Source: Sulfurimonas sediminis
GTDB lineage: Bacteria > Campylobacterota > Campylobacteria > Campylobacterales > Sulfurimonadaceae
Assembly: GCF_014905115.1 (NCBI RefSeq)
Contig: NZ_CP041235.1
Coordinates: forward strand, 1,860,001 to 1,924,000
Length of the DNA stretch: 64,000 nucleotides
Direction: 5' to 3'
Positions 28,131 to 36,817 of the stretch are shown here, piece after piece (positions within the stretch are counted from its first letter, which is position 1; each line of letters opens with the position of its first letter). The notes under the pieces are model-generated. The model worked only from the letters and a program-made list of their open reading frames with translations, was not told the DNA's origin and did not search any database. A program made the position numbers and the translations under genes.

Positions 28131-28216
28131 CTACAAATCTTTTTATCACAGAGGTATTGTTTAAAAAGATTTATTTGAAATGGAATTATATCCACTTTTT
28201 TCTTAAATTACAATGT

Positions 28217-29572
28217 TTACCTTGGAAGTCCACCCATTCCGCCTGGACCTCCCATTTGTCCCATCATTGACTGAAGCTGCTTCATACCGTTTTTTCCGGA
28301 AAACTTCTTTGCCATTTTTCCTGCATTTTTAAACTGCTTGATCATTCTGTTTATCTCAACGATATCAAGTCCGCACCCTTTTGCTATTCTTTGTTTACGA
28401 GAATTATTAAGCAGGTCTGGGTTTTCTCTCTCTTTTTTCGTCATCGAAGCAACCATGGCTTTGATGTTTTTGAGCTCTCCTGAGTTTTCAAAATCAAAAT
28501 CTTTAATGGCTTTAGACATATTGCCCATGCCCGGAATCATACCCATGATAGAACTCATGCTTCCCATTTTTTTCATTTGCTCCATCTGCTCTAAAAAGTC
28601 ATTGAAATTAAACTTTCCTTTTTGAATCTTTTTGGTCAGTTTTTTTGCTTGCTTTTCATCAATAACATTCGTTACTTTTTCAGCAAGTCCTTCAACATCA
28701 CCAAACCCCATCAGGCGGTTGACAATACGCTCCGGCAAAAAGACTTCCAAATCTTCCATTTTTTCACCCAGACCGATAAAACGAAGCGGTACCTGCACCT
28801 GAGAAGAGAGTCCCAAAGCAACACCGCCCTTTGCATCTCCGTCATATTTGGAAAGAATTACGCCGTCAATCCCGATTTTTTCTTTAAAACTCGTTGCTGT
28901 GCGTACGGCATCCTGTCCTGTCAAAGAGTCGGCCACATAAAAGATTTCATCAGGATTTGCCGCTTTCTTTACATTTTCAAGCTCACCCATAAGTTCTTCA
29001 TCGATAGCCAGACGACCGGCCGTATCTATAAGCACAACATCAAAAATCTTGGAATCGGCATAGTTGAGAGCAGCTTTTACTACTTCCACAGGATTTTTAG
29101 TCGACTCATCATCATAGAGTTCAACTTCAATCTGTGCGGTAATCTGGCGTAATTGTTCTACCGCGGCAAGACGTTGCAAATCGGCTGCGACAACAAGGAC
29201 TTTTTTACCTTTGTTTTTAAGATAGTTTGCAAGCTTGCCTGTTGTTGTTGTTTTACCAGACCCCTGCAGTCCTGTCATCAAAATCACAGTCGGAGGGTTG
29301 GGAGCAAAGACAAACCCTCTGTTACCGCCTACATCTAAAAGTTCGTTGAGAGTTTCACGCAGGGCTTCAAGAAACTGGTCTTTGCCTATCCCTTTTTCTT
29401 TTGTACGCAGTTGTACTTTTTGAATCAGTTCTTTGACGACTTTATGGTTGACATCTGCTTTTAAAAGATTCTTTTTTAATTCATTGAGTGCTTTACTGAG
29501 TGCCTTGTCGTCATCGTGAAAACGAATCTTTTTTATTGCATTTGTAAACGAATCTGTTAAAGTACCAAACAT
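28217..29572 (-). CDS. ffh: Signal recognition particle protein Ffh
   Basis: 451 aa. Ffh binds SRP RNA and signal peptides and delivers nascent membrane proteins to FtsY. N domain (1-100), GTPase G1 MTGLQGSGKTTTTGKLANYL, G3 VVLIDTAGRLAID, G4 LSKYDGDAKGG, then the Met-rich M domain (QMKKMGSMSSIMGMIPGMGN and the tail KQLQSMMGQMGGPGGMGGLP). Head gene of the ffh-rpsP-khpA-rimM-trmD-rplS series. Confidence 0.97.
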   Translation of the reverse strand: MFGTLTDSFTNAIKKIRFHDDDKALSKALNELKKNLLKADVNHKVVKELIQKVQLRTKEKGIGKDQFLEALRETLNELLDVGGNRGFVFAPNPPTVILMTGLQGSGKTTTTGKLANYLKNKGKKVLVVAADLQRLAAVEQLRQITAQIEVELYDDESTKNPVEVVKAALNYADSKIFDVVLIDTAGRLAIDEELMGELENVKKAANPDEIFYVADSLTGQDAVRTATSFKEKIGIDGVILSKYDGDAKGGVALGLSSQVQVPLRFIGLGEKMEDLEVFLPERIVNRLMGFGDVEGLAEKVTNVIDEKQAKKLTKKIQKGKFNFNDFLEQMEQMKKMGSMSSIMGMIPGMGNMSKAIKDFDFENSGELKNIKAMVASMTKKERENPDLLNNSRKQRIAKGCGLDIVEINRMIKQFKNAGKMAKKFSGKNGMKQLQSMMGQMGGPGGMGGLPR

Positions 29573-29633
29573 TAAAACACCTCTTGTATAATAAATATAA
29601 TTTTTTTCGAAATTGTAACTAAGTTTTTCTTAA

Positions 29634-30368
29634 TTATTCAAATGTAACAAAGCTCTTAGGCTCTTTTGCTACAAACTCCATTCCAAGAAGTCTGACTTTG
29701 TGAGCATGAAGCATCACACGCTTGGCACGACGCCCACCATACTGCTCGTCACCGACTATAGGATGGTCGATATAACGTGCATGGACTCTGATCTGATGCG
29801 TACGCCCATTGTGTATGATACATTTTACTTTTGTCTTTTTTGCACTCACTATATCAGGAAAAAATTCCGTTCTCGCCGGTTTTCCTTTTGGAGAAACATT
29901 TGAGTAGGCTTTGTTGTTTTTTTTCTGTGTTGTAATTGCTTTGTCTACTTCAATCGGCTCGGTCATTATTCCCTCAACCCAGGCGATATACTCTTTGTAA
30001 ACTTTGTCGTCACGAAACTCTTTGATAGCACGCTGACGAAATTCCTCATTTTTTACAAGCATCAAAACACCGCTTGTTTCGCGATCAAGCCTGTGCAACA
30101 GTACCGCCGGTTTAAACTGACGTTCTATCTCGTCTGAGTTTACATGTGCCGGCTTGTCGACTACCACAATGTCATCATTTTCAAAAATTGGCTTGACACG
30201 TTCTACTTTTTGTACTCTGAATATCGTTCGCTCATCAATTTCACCACGGGCAATCATCACTTTTTTGTTGCCAACATACACAAGTCCTCTGTCTATCATA
30301 GACTTTGCATTGGAATTGGAAATTCCCTCTTGCTGTGCCAATAATTTATACGCTTTTTCTGTTGCCAT
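29634..30368 (-). CDS. RluA-family pseudouridine synthase
   Basis: 244 aa. An S4-like N-terminus (KLLAQQEGISNSNAKSMIDR) precedes the catalytic domain, with the active Asp in VLLHRLDRETSGVLML (about 94-109), INHGRTHQIRVH-type motif CIIHNGRTHQIRVHARYI, and PIVGDEQYGG. It would isomerise U to pseudouridine in rRNA or tRNA; which position (RluC, RluD, TruC-like) cannot be told. Its start is 1 base after the waaA stop. Confidence 0.88.
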   Translation of the reverse strand: MATEKAYKLLAQQEGISNSNAKSMIDRGLVYVGNKKVMIARGEIDERTIFRVQKVERVKPIFENDDIVVVDKPAHVNSDEIERQFKPAVLLHRLDRETSGVLMLVKNEEFRQRAIKEFRDDKVYKEYIAWVEGIMTEPIEVDKAITTQKKNNKAYSNVSPKGKPARTEFFPDIVSAKKTKVKCIIHNGRTHQIRVHARYIDHPIVGDEQYGGRRAKRVMLHAHKVRLLGMEFVAKEPKSFVTFE

Positions 30369-30369
30369 T

Positions 30370-31548
30370 TTACCAGCTCCTTTTATTTTTTAATATTTTT
30401 TGAACCACGGGTTCCAGGTTTATCTGCTCTTCTACCATTGAAGGCGGCAGTTCCTTTGTCATCTCAAGTGCATCAGCTATTTCATCCGGCTCAACATACT
30501 GCACGTGATGGACATATTTAAACAGCTCTTTTTGGTGGAAAAAATGCTTCCCTGTAATTATTTTACATCCGAAATAAGCCGGTTCGAGCGGATTGTGCCC
30601 ACCGACATCATTTTTAAAGGCACCCCCCAATATGGCTATGTCACCGATGGCATAGATATTGTTGAGTTCACCCATCATATCGACTAAAATCAAATCAGCC
30701 GCAAAACTCTTTCCTTCTGAAAAACGGGAAACTGTGGCATTGTTTTGCCTGCCGTATCGTTTTATCAAGGCATATACCTCTGCAAAACGTTCCGGATGAC
30801 GGGGAACAATTATAAGTTTTGCCTCTTTGTTTTTTTCATAGGCAAAAAATGCCTCTAAAATGCTTTGTTCCTCACCCGGATGGGTGCTTCCTGCTACAAT
30901 GACTTCCGCATCGGGCTTTTCGTATTCTTTTGTTTTTTTGATTTCACCTGCCAGTTTTATATTGCCAATCACTTCAATGTGTTTTGCACCTAAAGCCAAA
31001 AATCTGTTTTTGTCACTTTCACTTTGAGCATAAACCATATCTACATTCTCTAAAAGTTTTTTATAAAACCAGGCAAACTTCATATATTTTTTGACACTTT
31101 TATCTGAAATTCTGGCATTGAGCAAAATAACTTCTGCACCGCGTGAACGCGCTATGCTAAAGAGAAGATACCAAAATTCTGCCTCAAGTACGATAAGCTT
31201 TTTCTGCGGTTTTACCCAAAACGGCAGATACATTTCATACGGAAGATAGCGTACCTCTGCATTATATTTTTTTGCTTCGTTATGTCCGGTTTGTGTAATC
31301 GTTGTAACAAGTATCTTTTTATTTTCCAATAGTTCCAGAAGCGGTTTAAGGGCTCTGGCTTCACCTAAAGAGCAGACATGGAACCAAATTGCATTTGTAC
31401 TGCAAAACGGAGGGTTCTTAAAAAGAAAAAAACGTGCAGGAATTGATTCTTTGTATTTTTTTTTAAAAGAAAGTAATATCAAAAGAGGCAATGCTATGAT
31501 AAACAGCATTACACTCAGCAGATAATAGAAAAGAAAAAACGGCTTCAA
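30370..31548 (-). CDS. waaA: 3-deoxy-D-manno-octulosonic acid (Kdo) transferase WaaA
   Basis: 392 aa from a TTG at 31546-31548. WaaA adds Kdo to lipid IVA in inner-core LPS. Seen: N-terminal membrane anchor FFLFYYLLSVMLFIIALPLL, IWFHVCSLGEARALKPLLEL (family signature with the catalytic Glu), LIVLEAEFWYLLF, VIVAGSTHPGEEQSILEAF, and GGHNPLEPAYFGCKIITGKH. A longer frame starting 51 bases upstream would overlap the zinc-ribbon gene and adds a hydrophilic tail before the anchor, so I prefer the TTG right after that gene's stop. Confidence 0.92.
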   Translation of the reverse strand: MKPFFLFYYLLSVMLFIIALPLLILLSFKKKYKESIPARFFLFKNPPFCSTNAIWFHVCSLGEARALKPLLELLENKKILVTTITQTGHNEAKKYNAEVRYLPYEMYLPFWVKPQKKLIVLEAEFWYLLFSIARSRGAEVILLNARISDKSVKKYMKFAWFYKKLLENVDMVYAQSESDKNRFLALGAKHIEVIGNIKLAGEIKKTKEYEKPDAEVIVAGSTHPGEEQSILEAFFAYEKNKEAKLIIVPRHPERFAEVYALIKRYGRQNNATVSRFSEGKSFAADLILVDMMGELNNIYAIGDIAILGGAFKNDVGGHNPLEPAYFGCKIITGKHFFHQKELFKYVHHVQYVEPDEIADALEMTKELPPSMVEEQINLEPVVQKILKNKRSW

Positions 31549-31550
31549 GC

Positions 31551-32264
31551 CTACTCTTCGTTGACTTTCACATAAAGGATGCGTCCGCAGTGGGGACATG
31601 TAGTGATATCTTCACCTTTGATGACATCAGCATAAACCTTGTCGCCTATTATCATATGGCATCCCATACATGCCTGTTCTTCAACAGGAACCACTGTCGT
31701 ATTTTTTGCCCAACGACGGATTTTTTGATAAAAAGCAAGCCCTTTTTGATTGATATCTGACAAAAGAGTCTCTTTTCTTTTGAAAACCTCTTGTCTCTCT
31801 TTGTGTATTTTTTCAAGTTTTGTATCTACATCAGCTTTTACACTTTCCAGATTTGCATTTAACTCTTCCAAGGCACTTTTTGCAGCCTCAATCTGTTCTT
31901 TTTTTGCTTCAATGATTTTTTCAAGTCTTTGAATCTCTTCATTGGCAAATGTAACCTGCTCTTTTGCTATCTCTTCCTCAAGCTGCAGTGATTTCATCTC
32001 ACGTTCTGTTTTTACTTCAGAGCTTTTTTTTACATTTTCTTCAAGTTTTTGTGAAAGTTCTGAGAGATGCAGTTCGTTTTTTGCTTTTTTAACTTCTTCT
32101 TCTTTGATTTCATTCGTTAAATTTTCAATATCTGACTCTATGCTCTTTGTTTTTGCAAGAGCCGCTTCATAATTTGCATTTGCTTCTTCAATCTGAGGTT
32201 CAAATGCGTCTATCTCTTTATCTATGATTGAGAGATCGATTAATTGTTTTAAGTGCTTGTTCAT
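31551..32264 (-). CDS. Coiled-coil protein with C-terminal C4 zinc ribbon
   Basis: 237 aa. Residues 1-180 form a long antiparallel coiled coil; the C-terminus has CMGCHMII and CPHCGRILYV, a four-Cys zinc ribbon. This is the family often annotated as zf-RING_7/C4-type zinc ribbon (CT398-like), common next to Nif3 genes, as here. Function is not established; binding of nucleic acid or assembly of surface machinery has been proposed for relatives. It sits between Nif3 and waaA on the same strand. Confidence 0.82.
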   Translation of the reverse strand: MNKHLKQLIDLSIIDKEIDAFEPQIEEANANYEAALAKTKSIESDIENLTNEIKEEEVKKAKNELHLSELSQKLEENVKKSSEVKTEREMKSLQLEEEIAKEQVTFANEEIQRLEKIIEAKKEQIEAAKSALEELNANLESVKADVDTKLEKIHKERQEVFKRKETLLSDINQKGLAFYQKIRRWAKNTTVVPVEEQACMGCHMIIGDKVYADVIKGEDITTCPHCGRILYVKVNEE

Positions 32265-32311
32265 TGGGATCCTTTAGGGGTTTACTTCTACCATTACCTG
32301 TATTATTAGAC

Positions 32312-33034
32312 CTAAATATATGTAAATGGGTTTTCTGATGATGCAATTATAACTTCTAAACCTAAAATTTTCAAATGCTTTTGCATAATTTGTGCAAAAA
32401 AGTACTCACTTTCATAATGTCCGATGTCAATTAAAGACAATTTTATACTTTTTGCTTCCATTGCATCATGATATTTTACATCACCTGTCAAAAAACAATC
32501 AGCATCCAGACTCTTCATCAAAGAACATCCCGACCCTGTTGTCAGAGCCACCTTTTTCACTCTTTGCGCACACTTCACTGTTCTTGCACATTTAAGGCCA
32601 AAAGCTTTGGAAACCTTTTGAGCAAAAACATCAAAATCTTCATCTACTTCCAAATATGCGACAAAACCGTCTTTTTTACAAATTTCGTATCCGAGTATCT
32701 CTTTTGCAACATACTCGTTTAAGTGTGTCTGATCAAAATTTGTATGCATCGCGATATTTGATATATTTTTTTTAATCATTTTTTGAATAAGGTTTGCAGG
32801 ATATTTAGAAAACTCCAGCTGTTTTAGCCCGCCAAAAATAATCGGATGGTGCGTAATCAGAAGCGTATTTTCATCCAAAGCATCAATCAGTTTTTCATCC
32901 ACATCGATACTCAAAGCAATTTTTGAAATATTATCTTTAAAATCACCTATCAAAAGACCGGAATTATCCCATGACTCTTGAATTTCAAAAGGAGAGAGTT
33001 CGTTTAGATATTTGTATATTTCCAATATTTTCAC
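32312..33034 (-). CDS. Nif3-like dinuclear metal centre protein
   Basis: 240 aa, the short Nif3/YbgI form. Metal ligands are in LLITHHPIIFGGLK (His-His), AMHTNFDQTHLNEYVA (His, Asp) and the C-terminal SLIDIGHYESEYF (His, Glu). Members form hexameric toroids with two metals per subunit and are sometimes called GTP cyclohydrolase I type 2, a function not firmly shown. Overlaps the TPR gene by 4 bases; the zinc-ribbon gene follows. Confidence 0.9.
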   Translation of the reverse strand: MKILEIYKYLNELSPFEIQESWDNSGLLIGDFKDNISKIALSIDVDEKLIDALDENTLLITHHPIIFGGLKQLEFSKYPANLIQKMIKKNISNIAMHTNFDQTHLNEYVAKEILGYEICKKDGFVAYLEVDEDFDVFAQKVSKAFGLKCARTVKCAQRVKKVALTTGSGCSLMKSLDADCFLTGDVKYHDAMEAKSIKLSLIDIGHYESEYFFAQIMQKHLKILGLEVIIASSENPFTYI

Positions 33035-33639
33035 AGTGTTACTTCCTTCTCTATTTTTTTCAATTCCTCTTTTGCTTCTTTAAATTCAGGGTCAAGCTGT
33101 ATCGCTTTTTCATACATTCCCTTAGCTTCATCAAAATGCTTCATATCTACAAGCAGGTTCCCGTAATTATAGTAGGTAATAGGGTTTGTGGCATCAATTT
33201 CAAGCGACTTGTTGAGATGATTTCTTGCACTTGCATATTCACCCGCTTTTCTATACAGTGAAGCCATCGCCTGATGGATGTAGGTATTGTTCGGGTCCAG
33301 CTCCAATGCTTCTTTGTAATACTCCATAGCTTCATCATCTCTGTTTTGCTGTGCCAGTGTATAACCCATTTTAAAGAGTGTTTCAGGGTTTTTTGGCTCT
33401 TTAATATTTGCCTCGCTGTAAATGGCAAGCGCTTTTTGCAAATCTCCCTTTTGCATCTCTTCGTCGGCTTTTTCCACCAAAGAGGAGGCATCAAATGGAG
33501 AAAACGCTTCGGCACTTCGCTCATCATCAGCACCTGTGTGCTGTTTGTCTTGAGGATCTTTAAGTGTTTGTATATGTTCGTAAATTTTGTATGCAAAAAA
33601 AGCAGATGCTCCAAGCATAAGTAACTGAAAAAGTGTCAT
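33031..33639 (-). CDS. Membrane-anchored TPR protein
   Basis: 202 aa. One N-terminal TM helix (LFQLLMLGASAFFAYKIYEH), a linker, then four TPR-like repeats from about residue 65 (DEEMQKGDLQKALAIYSEAN, then NPETLFKMGYTLAQQNRDDE, and so on to KGMYEKAIQLDPEFKEAKEE). A scaffold for protein interactions; partner unknown. It lies 10 bases downstream of the M23 peptidase gene, which suggests a role in cell-wall work. Confidence 0.78.
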   Translation of the reverse strand: MTLFQLLMLGASAFFAYKIYEHIQTLKDPQDKQHTGADDERSAEAFSPFDASSLVEKADEEMQKGDLQKALAIYSEANIKEPKNPETLFKMGYTLAQQNRDDEAMEYYKEALELDPNNTYIHQAMASLYRKAGEYASARNHLNKSLEIDATNPITYYNYGNLLVDMKHFDEAKGMYEKAIQLDPEFKEAKEELKKIEKEVTL

Positions 33640-33649
33640 AATTGTTTTC

Positions 33650-34519
33650 CTATTTATTTAAAATTAAATTATTGTTGAGTAATGCTATAAGTTGTAACGA
33701 ATCAACTTGTACACCGTCAATTCTAGCTGAAAAATGCAAATGAGGACCTGTAACCCTGCCGCTTTTTCCCGATAAGCCCAAAAGTTCTCCTTTTTGGACA
33801 AGCTGACCTGTTTTGACATTGAATTTACTCATGTGAAAATAACAGGTATAAATGCCCTCACCGTGGTCAATAATCACAGTGCCTCCCGAATAAAATCTTT
33901 TTTTGACCAAAACGATTTTTCCGTCATTGGACGCTCTAATCGGTGTGCCTGTTTTCGCCCGAAAATCCGTCCCGCTGTGATACCCTTTCAAAGCGCCGTT
34001 ATAAATTCTTGCCGTGCCAAAAGCACTTGTGATTTTACTCTCCACCGGCAAAATAAAATCTGAATGCAGATAGCTCTTGTCTGTTACCGTATGATAAATT
34101 TTCATAGCTTCCCTGTACTCTTTTGCGATTCTTTTTTTTATCTTGGGCAGCGTCGGATTTACTTTCGATGCACTTACACGGATGGTTTCTTTTTTGTATT
34201 TTGCATCTTTTATTCTAAGAGCAAGCTCTTTGTATTTTTTTATCCCGTTTTGCAGATAAATAATTTTCACGGTTTTTTGAGCAGGTTTGTCGTAATAGGA
34301 GACGGGAATCAAGGCATAATATTCACTCCTGTTCAAAGGATTCGGAAAAATTTTTATCTTTTTGTCTTCGAAACAGAGGACTCTGTATTGTATACCTTTT
34401 TCCTTTGCAAACTTCACCAATGCTGTCTTGCCGTTACCCACCTCATCATTGACTATCTTTACATGTAAAGCAAAAAGAGAGGAGACAAAGAGGCATAAAA
34501 AGAGCAAAAATTTCATCAA
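33650..34519 (-). CDS. M23 family peptidoglycan endopeptidase
   Basis: 289 aa with a signal peptide ([17 protein letters not shown]). The C-terminal LytM domain has metal ligands in [16 protein letters not shown] (H-x3-D) and [12 protein letters not shown] (H-x-H), with the catalytic His in [10 protein letters not shown]. Such enzymes cut peptide cross-links in peptidoglycan; in Campylobacterota relatives (Csd/Pgp3 type) set cell shape. The N-terminal about 130 residues are a family-specific beta-domain. Overlaps smpB by 4 bases. Contains TTACATGTAA at 34459-34468. Confidence 0.9.
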   Translation of the reverse strand: MMKFLLFLCLFVSSLFALHVKIVNDEVGNGKTALVKFAKEKGIQYRVLCFEDKKIKIFPNPLNRSEYYALIPVSYYDKPAQKTVKIIYLQNGIKKYKELALRIKDAKYKKETIRVSASKVNPTLPKIKKRIAKEYREAMKIYHTVTDKSYLHSDFILPVESKITSAFGTARIYNGALKGYHSGTDFRAKTGTPIRASNDGKIVLVKKRFYSGGTVIIDHGEGIYTCYFHMSKFNVKTGQLVQKGELLGLSGKSGRVTGPHLHFSARIDGVQVDSLQLIALLNNNLILNK

Positions 34520-34968
34520 TAATCCTTCATAGCCCTTTGAATGTCTCTTTTTTGGTCTTTCTCTTTTAAATCATTTCTTTTATCATGCAGCAGTTTTCCT
34601 TTTGCTATGGCAATTTGCAGCTTTGCTATGTTTCTTTTGTTAAAATAGAGCTGTAAAGGCACGATGGTATACCCGTCACGTGCTACAGCCTTTTGCATCT
34701 TTGCCAGCTCTTTTTTGTGTAAAAGCAGCTTTCTTGCTCCGCGCTCTTCATGCCCGTAATAATGGTGCGTCGTCTCGAGTCTGCCGATATGCGCATTAAA
34801 CAAAAAAGCTTCTCCGTTGACAAAACGGATAAAACTGTCTTTGAGATTCACACGATGCGCACGTATGCCTTTGACTTCGCTCCCCGTAAGCACAAGTCCT
34901 GCTTCAAATTTCTCTTCTATAAAATAATCATGATACGCTTTTTTGTTTTTTGCTATTGTTTCACCCAT
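34516..34968 (-). CDS. smpB: SsrA-binding protein SmpB
   Basis: 150 aa. SmpB carries tmRNA to stalled ribosomes for trans-translation. Seen: [40 protein letters not shown], and the basic C-terminal tail [20 protein letters not shown] that enters the mRNA channel. Overlaps ispE by 8 bases in the csrA-ispE-smpB order usual for the phylum. Confidence 0.97.
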   Translation of the reverse strand: MGETIAKNKKAYHDYFIEEKFEAGLVLTGSEVKGIRAHRVNLKDSFIRFVNGEAFLFNAHIGRLETTHHYYGHEERGARKLLLHKKELAKMQKAVARDGYTIVPLQLYFNKRNIAKLQIAIAKGKLLHDKRNDLKEKDQKRDIQRAMKDY

Positions 34969-35761
34969 TGTATTTCTCTTCTTTTAATTTAAAAAAACTG
35001 CTTCCGCTTCCGCTGAAATAGTAACCGTCCTGATAATATTGTGCCAACTCTTCATACTCCTGCAAGGCAGGAGCAAACAGATCATTTGCTTCATTGGCAT
35101 GCATTGTATTGAAAATTTCCAAGGAGGACTTTTTTTTCAATGCCTCGGCCTGAAATCCGTCTATCGGTGCATAGAAGTCTCTTCTGTAGGCCTGATAGAC
35201 TTTTGGTGTACTGATTTTTACCGCAGGGGTACAAATATCAAAAACAAGCGGCTCCTCATCAAAGGCTTCTACCACTTCACCTATACCACTGACATTGGCA
35301 CTGTTGTATCCATAAATAAAAAACGGCACATCCGCCCCTACACGTAAACCTATCTGGGCCAGTTCATTCAGACTCAGACCCAAATGCAAAACTTCATTGC
35401 ACATTTTCAAATAGGTCGCCGCATCACTGCTGCCTCCGCCAAGACCGGCATATGCAGGAATGTGTTTTTCAACGCTCACGGCATACGTTCTCATAAGCTC
35501 TTCAAGTGCCTGATTTTTTGTAGCCTCCTTCAATGCCTTATACGCTTTATAAATACTGTTTTGCGTTGTGGTACAATCAAAATCGCCAAGTATTTTAAAC
35601 TCATTCGCTTTTGCCTGAACATTTTTTTTCGAAACAAACGAGAGGACATCATACAAGTCATCAACTCGCATGAATCGTGATACTATTTCATGGTACTCTT
35701 CTCTTTTGCCTGTAATTTTTAAAAAAACATTTACTTTGGCATACGCCCTGTACTTTTTCAT
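34961..35761 (-). CDS. ispE: 4-diphosphocytidyl-2-C-methyl-D-erythritol kinase IspE
   Basis: 266 aa GHMP kinase of the MEP isoprenoid pathway. [20 protein letters not shown] is the N-terminal substrate segment, [20 protein letters not shown] the phosphate-binding loop, and [14 protein letters not shown] the third GHMP motif. Normal length for the phylum. Lies 7 bases after csrA and overlaps smpB. Confidence 0.95.
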   Translation of the reverse strand: MKKYRAYAKVNVFLKITGKREEYHEIVSRFMRVDDLYDVLSFVSKKNVQAKANEFKILGDFDCTTTQNSIYKAYKALKEATKNQALEELMRTYAVSVEKHIPAYAGLGGGSSDAATYLKMCNEVLHLGLSLNELAQIGLRVGADVPFFIYGYNSANVSGIGEVVEAFDEEPLVFDICTPAVKISTPKVYQAYRRDFYAPIDGFQAEALKKKSSLEIFNTMHANEANDLFAPALQEYEELAQYYQDGYYFSGSGSSFFKLKEEKYNG

Positions 35762-35768
35762 CTGCTTT

Positions 35769-36002
35769 TTATTTTCCCAGTATTTTATTCAAAGAGACAA
35801 TGTCATCTTCATTCACAGTTTCCATAGAAGCCGCCTGGTTACTTGCCTTGACCTCTTCTATAAGCTCATTTCTTATAATGGCAACCTCTTTTGGTGCATC
35901 AATGCCAAGTTTTACAACACCGTTTTCTACGGAAATAATCTTGACAACAATATTGTCACCGATTATTATAGATTCATCTGCTTTTCTTGCAAGTACTAAC
36001 AT
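35769..36002 (-). CDS. csrA: Carbon storage regulator CsrA
   Basis: 77 aa. MLVLARKADESIIIGDNIVV and VKLGIDAPKEVAIIRNELIE hold the two RNA-binding faces (the L4 and R44 region). CsrA binds GGA motifs in leaders and, in Campylobacter, controls flagellin and is held by FliW. It overlaps truB by 7 bases, so its level is tied to a housekeeping operon. Confidence 0.96.
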   Translation of the reverse strand: MLVLARKADESIIIGDNIVVKIISVENGVVKLGIDAPKEVAIIRNELIEEVKASNQAASMETVNEDDIVSLNKILGK

Positions 36003-36817
36003 TCTATCCTGCCTAATTCATATTTTACTTTGCCGTTTTGGACTGTAATTATGGAAATGCTTTCTCCGTTATCCAGCCAATAGCTGCCCTCATCCTGCAG
36101 TTGTAAATCTTTTAAAGCAAGAACTCTTCCATACCGCACATTCTCAGGCGCTCCCAGGTAATAGTTCTGTGCAATATTTAAAGACTCTTTGATATTCAGA
36201 GGCTTTTCATCCTCATAAACAAACTGTCCTTCATTCAGTCGTTCAAGCATACTTAAACTTCCATGGGCAATACCGAGTCTGTGCGCGATCATCTCTCCCA
36301 AAGAGCGTATATAAGTTCCCTCACTTACACTTGCTTCAAAGGTCACAAAGGGATGGCAGTAGTGAATCAGTTTCATTTCATAAACAGTTGAGTTGATGGT
36401 GTTGAGAACAACCTCTTTTCCCGCACGTGCCAAATCATACGCACGCTGTCCGTTTATCCGTTTTGCACTGAAAATAGGTGGTTTATACTCTAACTCTCCC
36501 TCTAAAGATGAAAGCACCGCTTCAATCTCCTTTACATGTAAAGGTTCAGGAAGTACAACTTCTTCTATCATCTCTGTATCAAGGGTATCGCTCTTTGCAC
36601 CAAGCCACAAAGTCGCTTTGTATCTTTTAGGTGTTTTGTTCAAAAATCTAAAAAGTTTCGTATGTGAGCCAAAACCCACCAAAAGCACGCCTTTGGCAAA
36701 AGGATCCAGTGTTCCGGCAAAACCTGCTTTTTTGTTGTTATACTTCTTTTTCAGACTGTAAAGATATTTGTTTGAGCCTACCCCCGAAGGTTTGTATGCA
36801 ACAAAAAGACGATTCAT
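35996..36817 (-). CDS. truB: tRNA pseudouridine(55) synthase TruB
   Basis: 273 aa. Catalytic Asp in KKAGFAGTLDPFAKGVLLVG (about 31-50), PPIFSAKRINGQRAYDLARA and SVSEGTYIRSLGEMIAHRLG are family motifs. It makes psi55 in the T-loop of tRNAs. Contains TTACATGTAA (36532-36541), read in frame as LHVKE. Overlaps the helicase gene by 4 bases. Confidence 0.96.
   Translation of the reverse strand: MNRLFVAYKPSGVGSNKYLYSLKKKYNNKKAGFAGTLDPFAKGVLLVGFGSHTKLFRFLNKTPKRYKATLWLGAKSDTLDTEMIEEVVLPEPLHVKEIEAVLSSLEGELEYKPPIFSAKRINGQRAYDLARAGKEVVLNTINSTVYEMKLIHYCHPFVTFEASVSEGTYIRSLGEMIAHRLGIAHGSLSMLERLNEGQFVYEDEKPLNIKESLNIAQNYYLGAPENVRYGRVLALKDLQLQDEGSYWLDNGESISIITVQNGKVKYELGRIEC

Noticed and set aside
31549-31599. 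Longer WaaA start with MSPLRTHPLCESQ
   Set aside because: It overlaps the zinc-ribbon coding end and adds a polar tail before the membrane anchor; the TTG at 31548 fits the family better.
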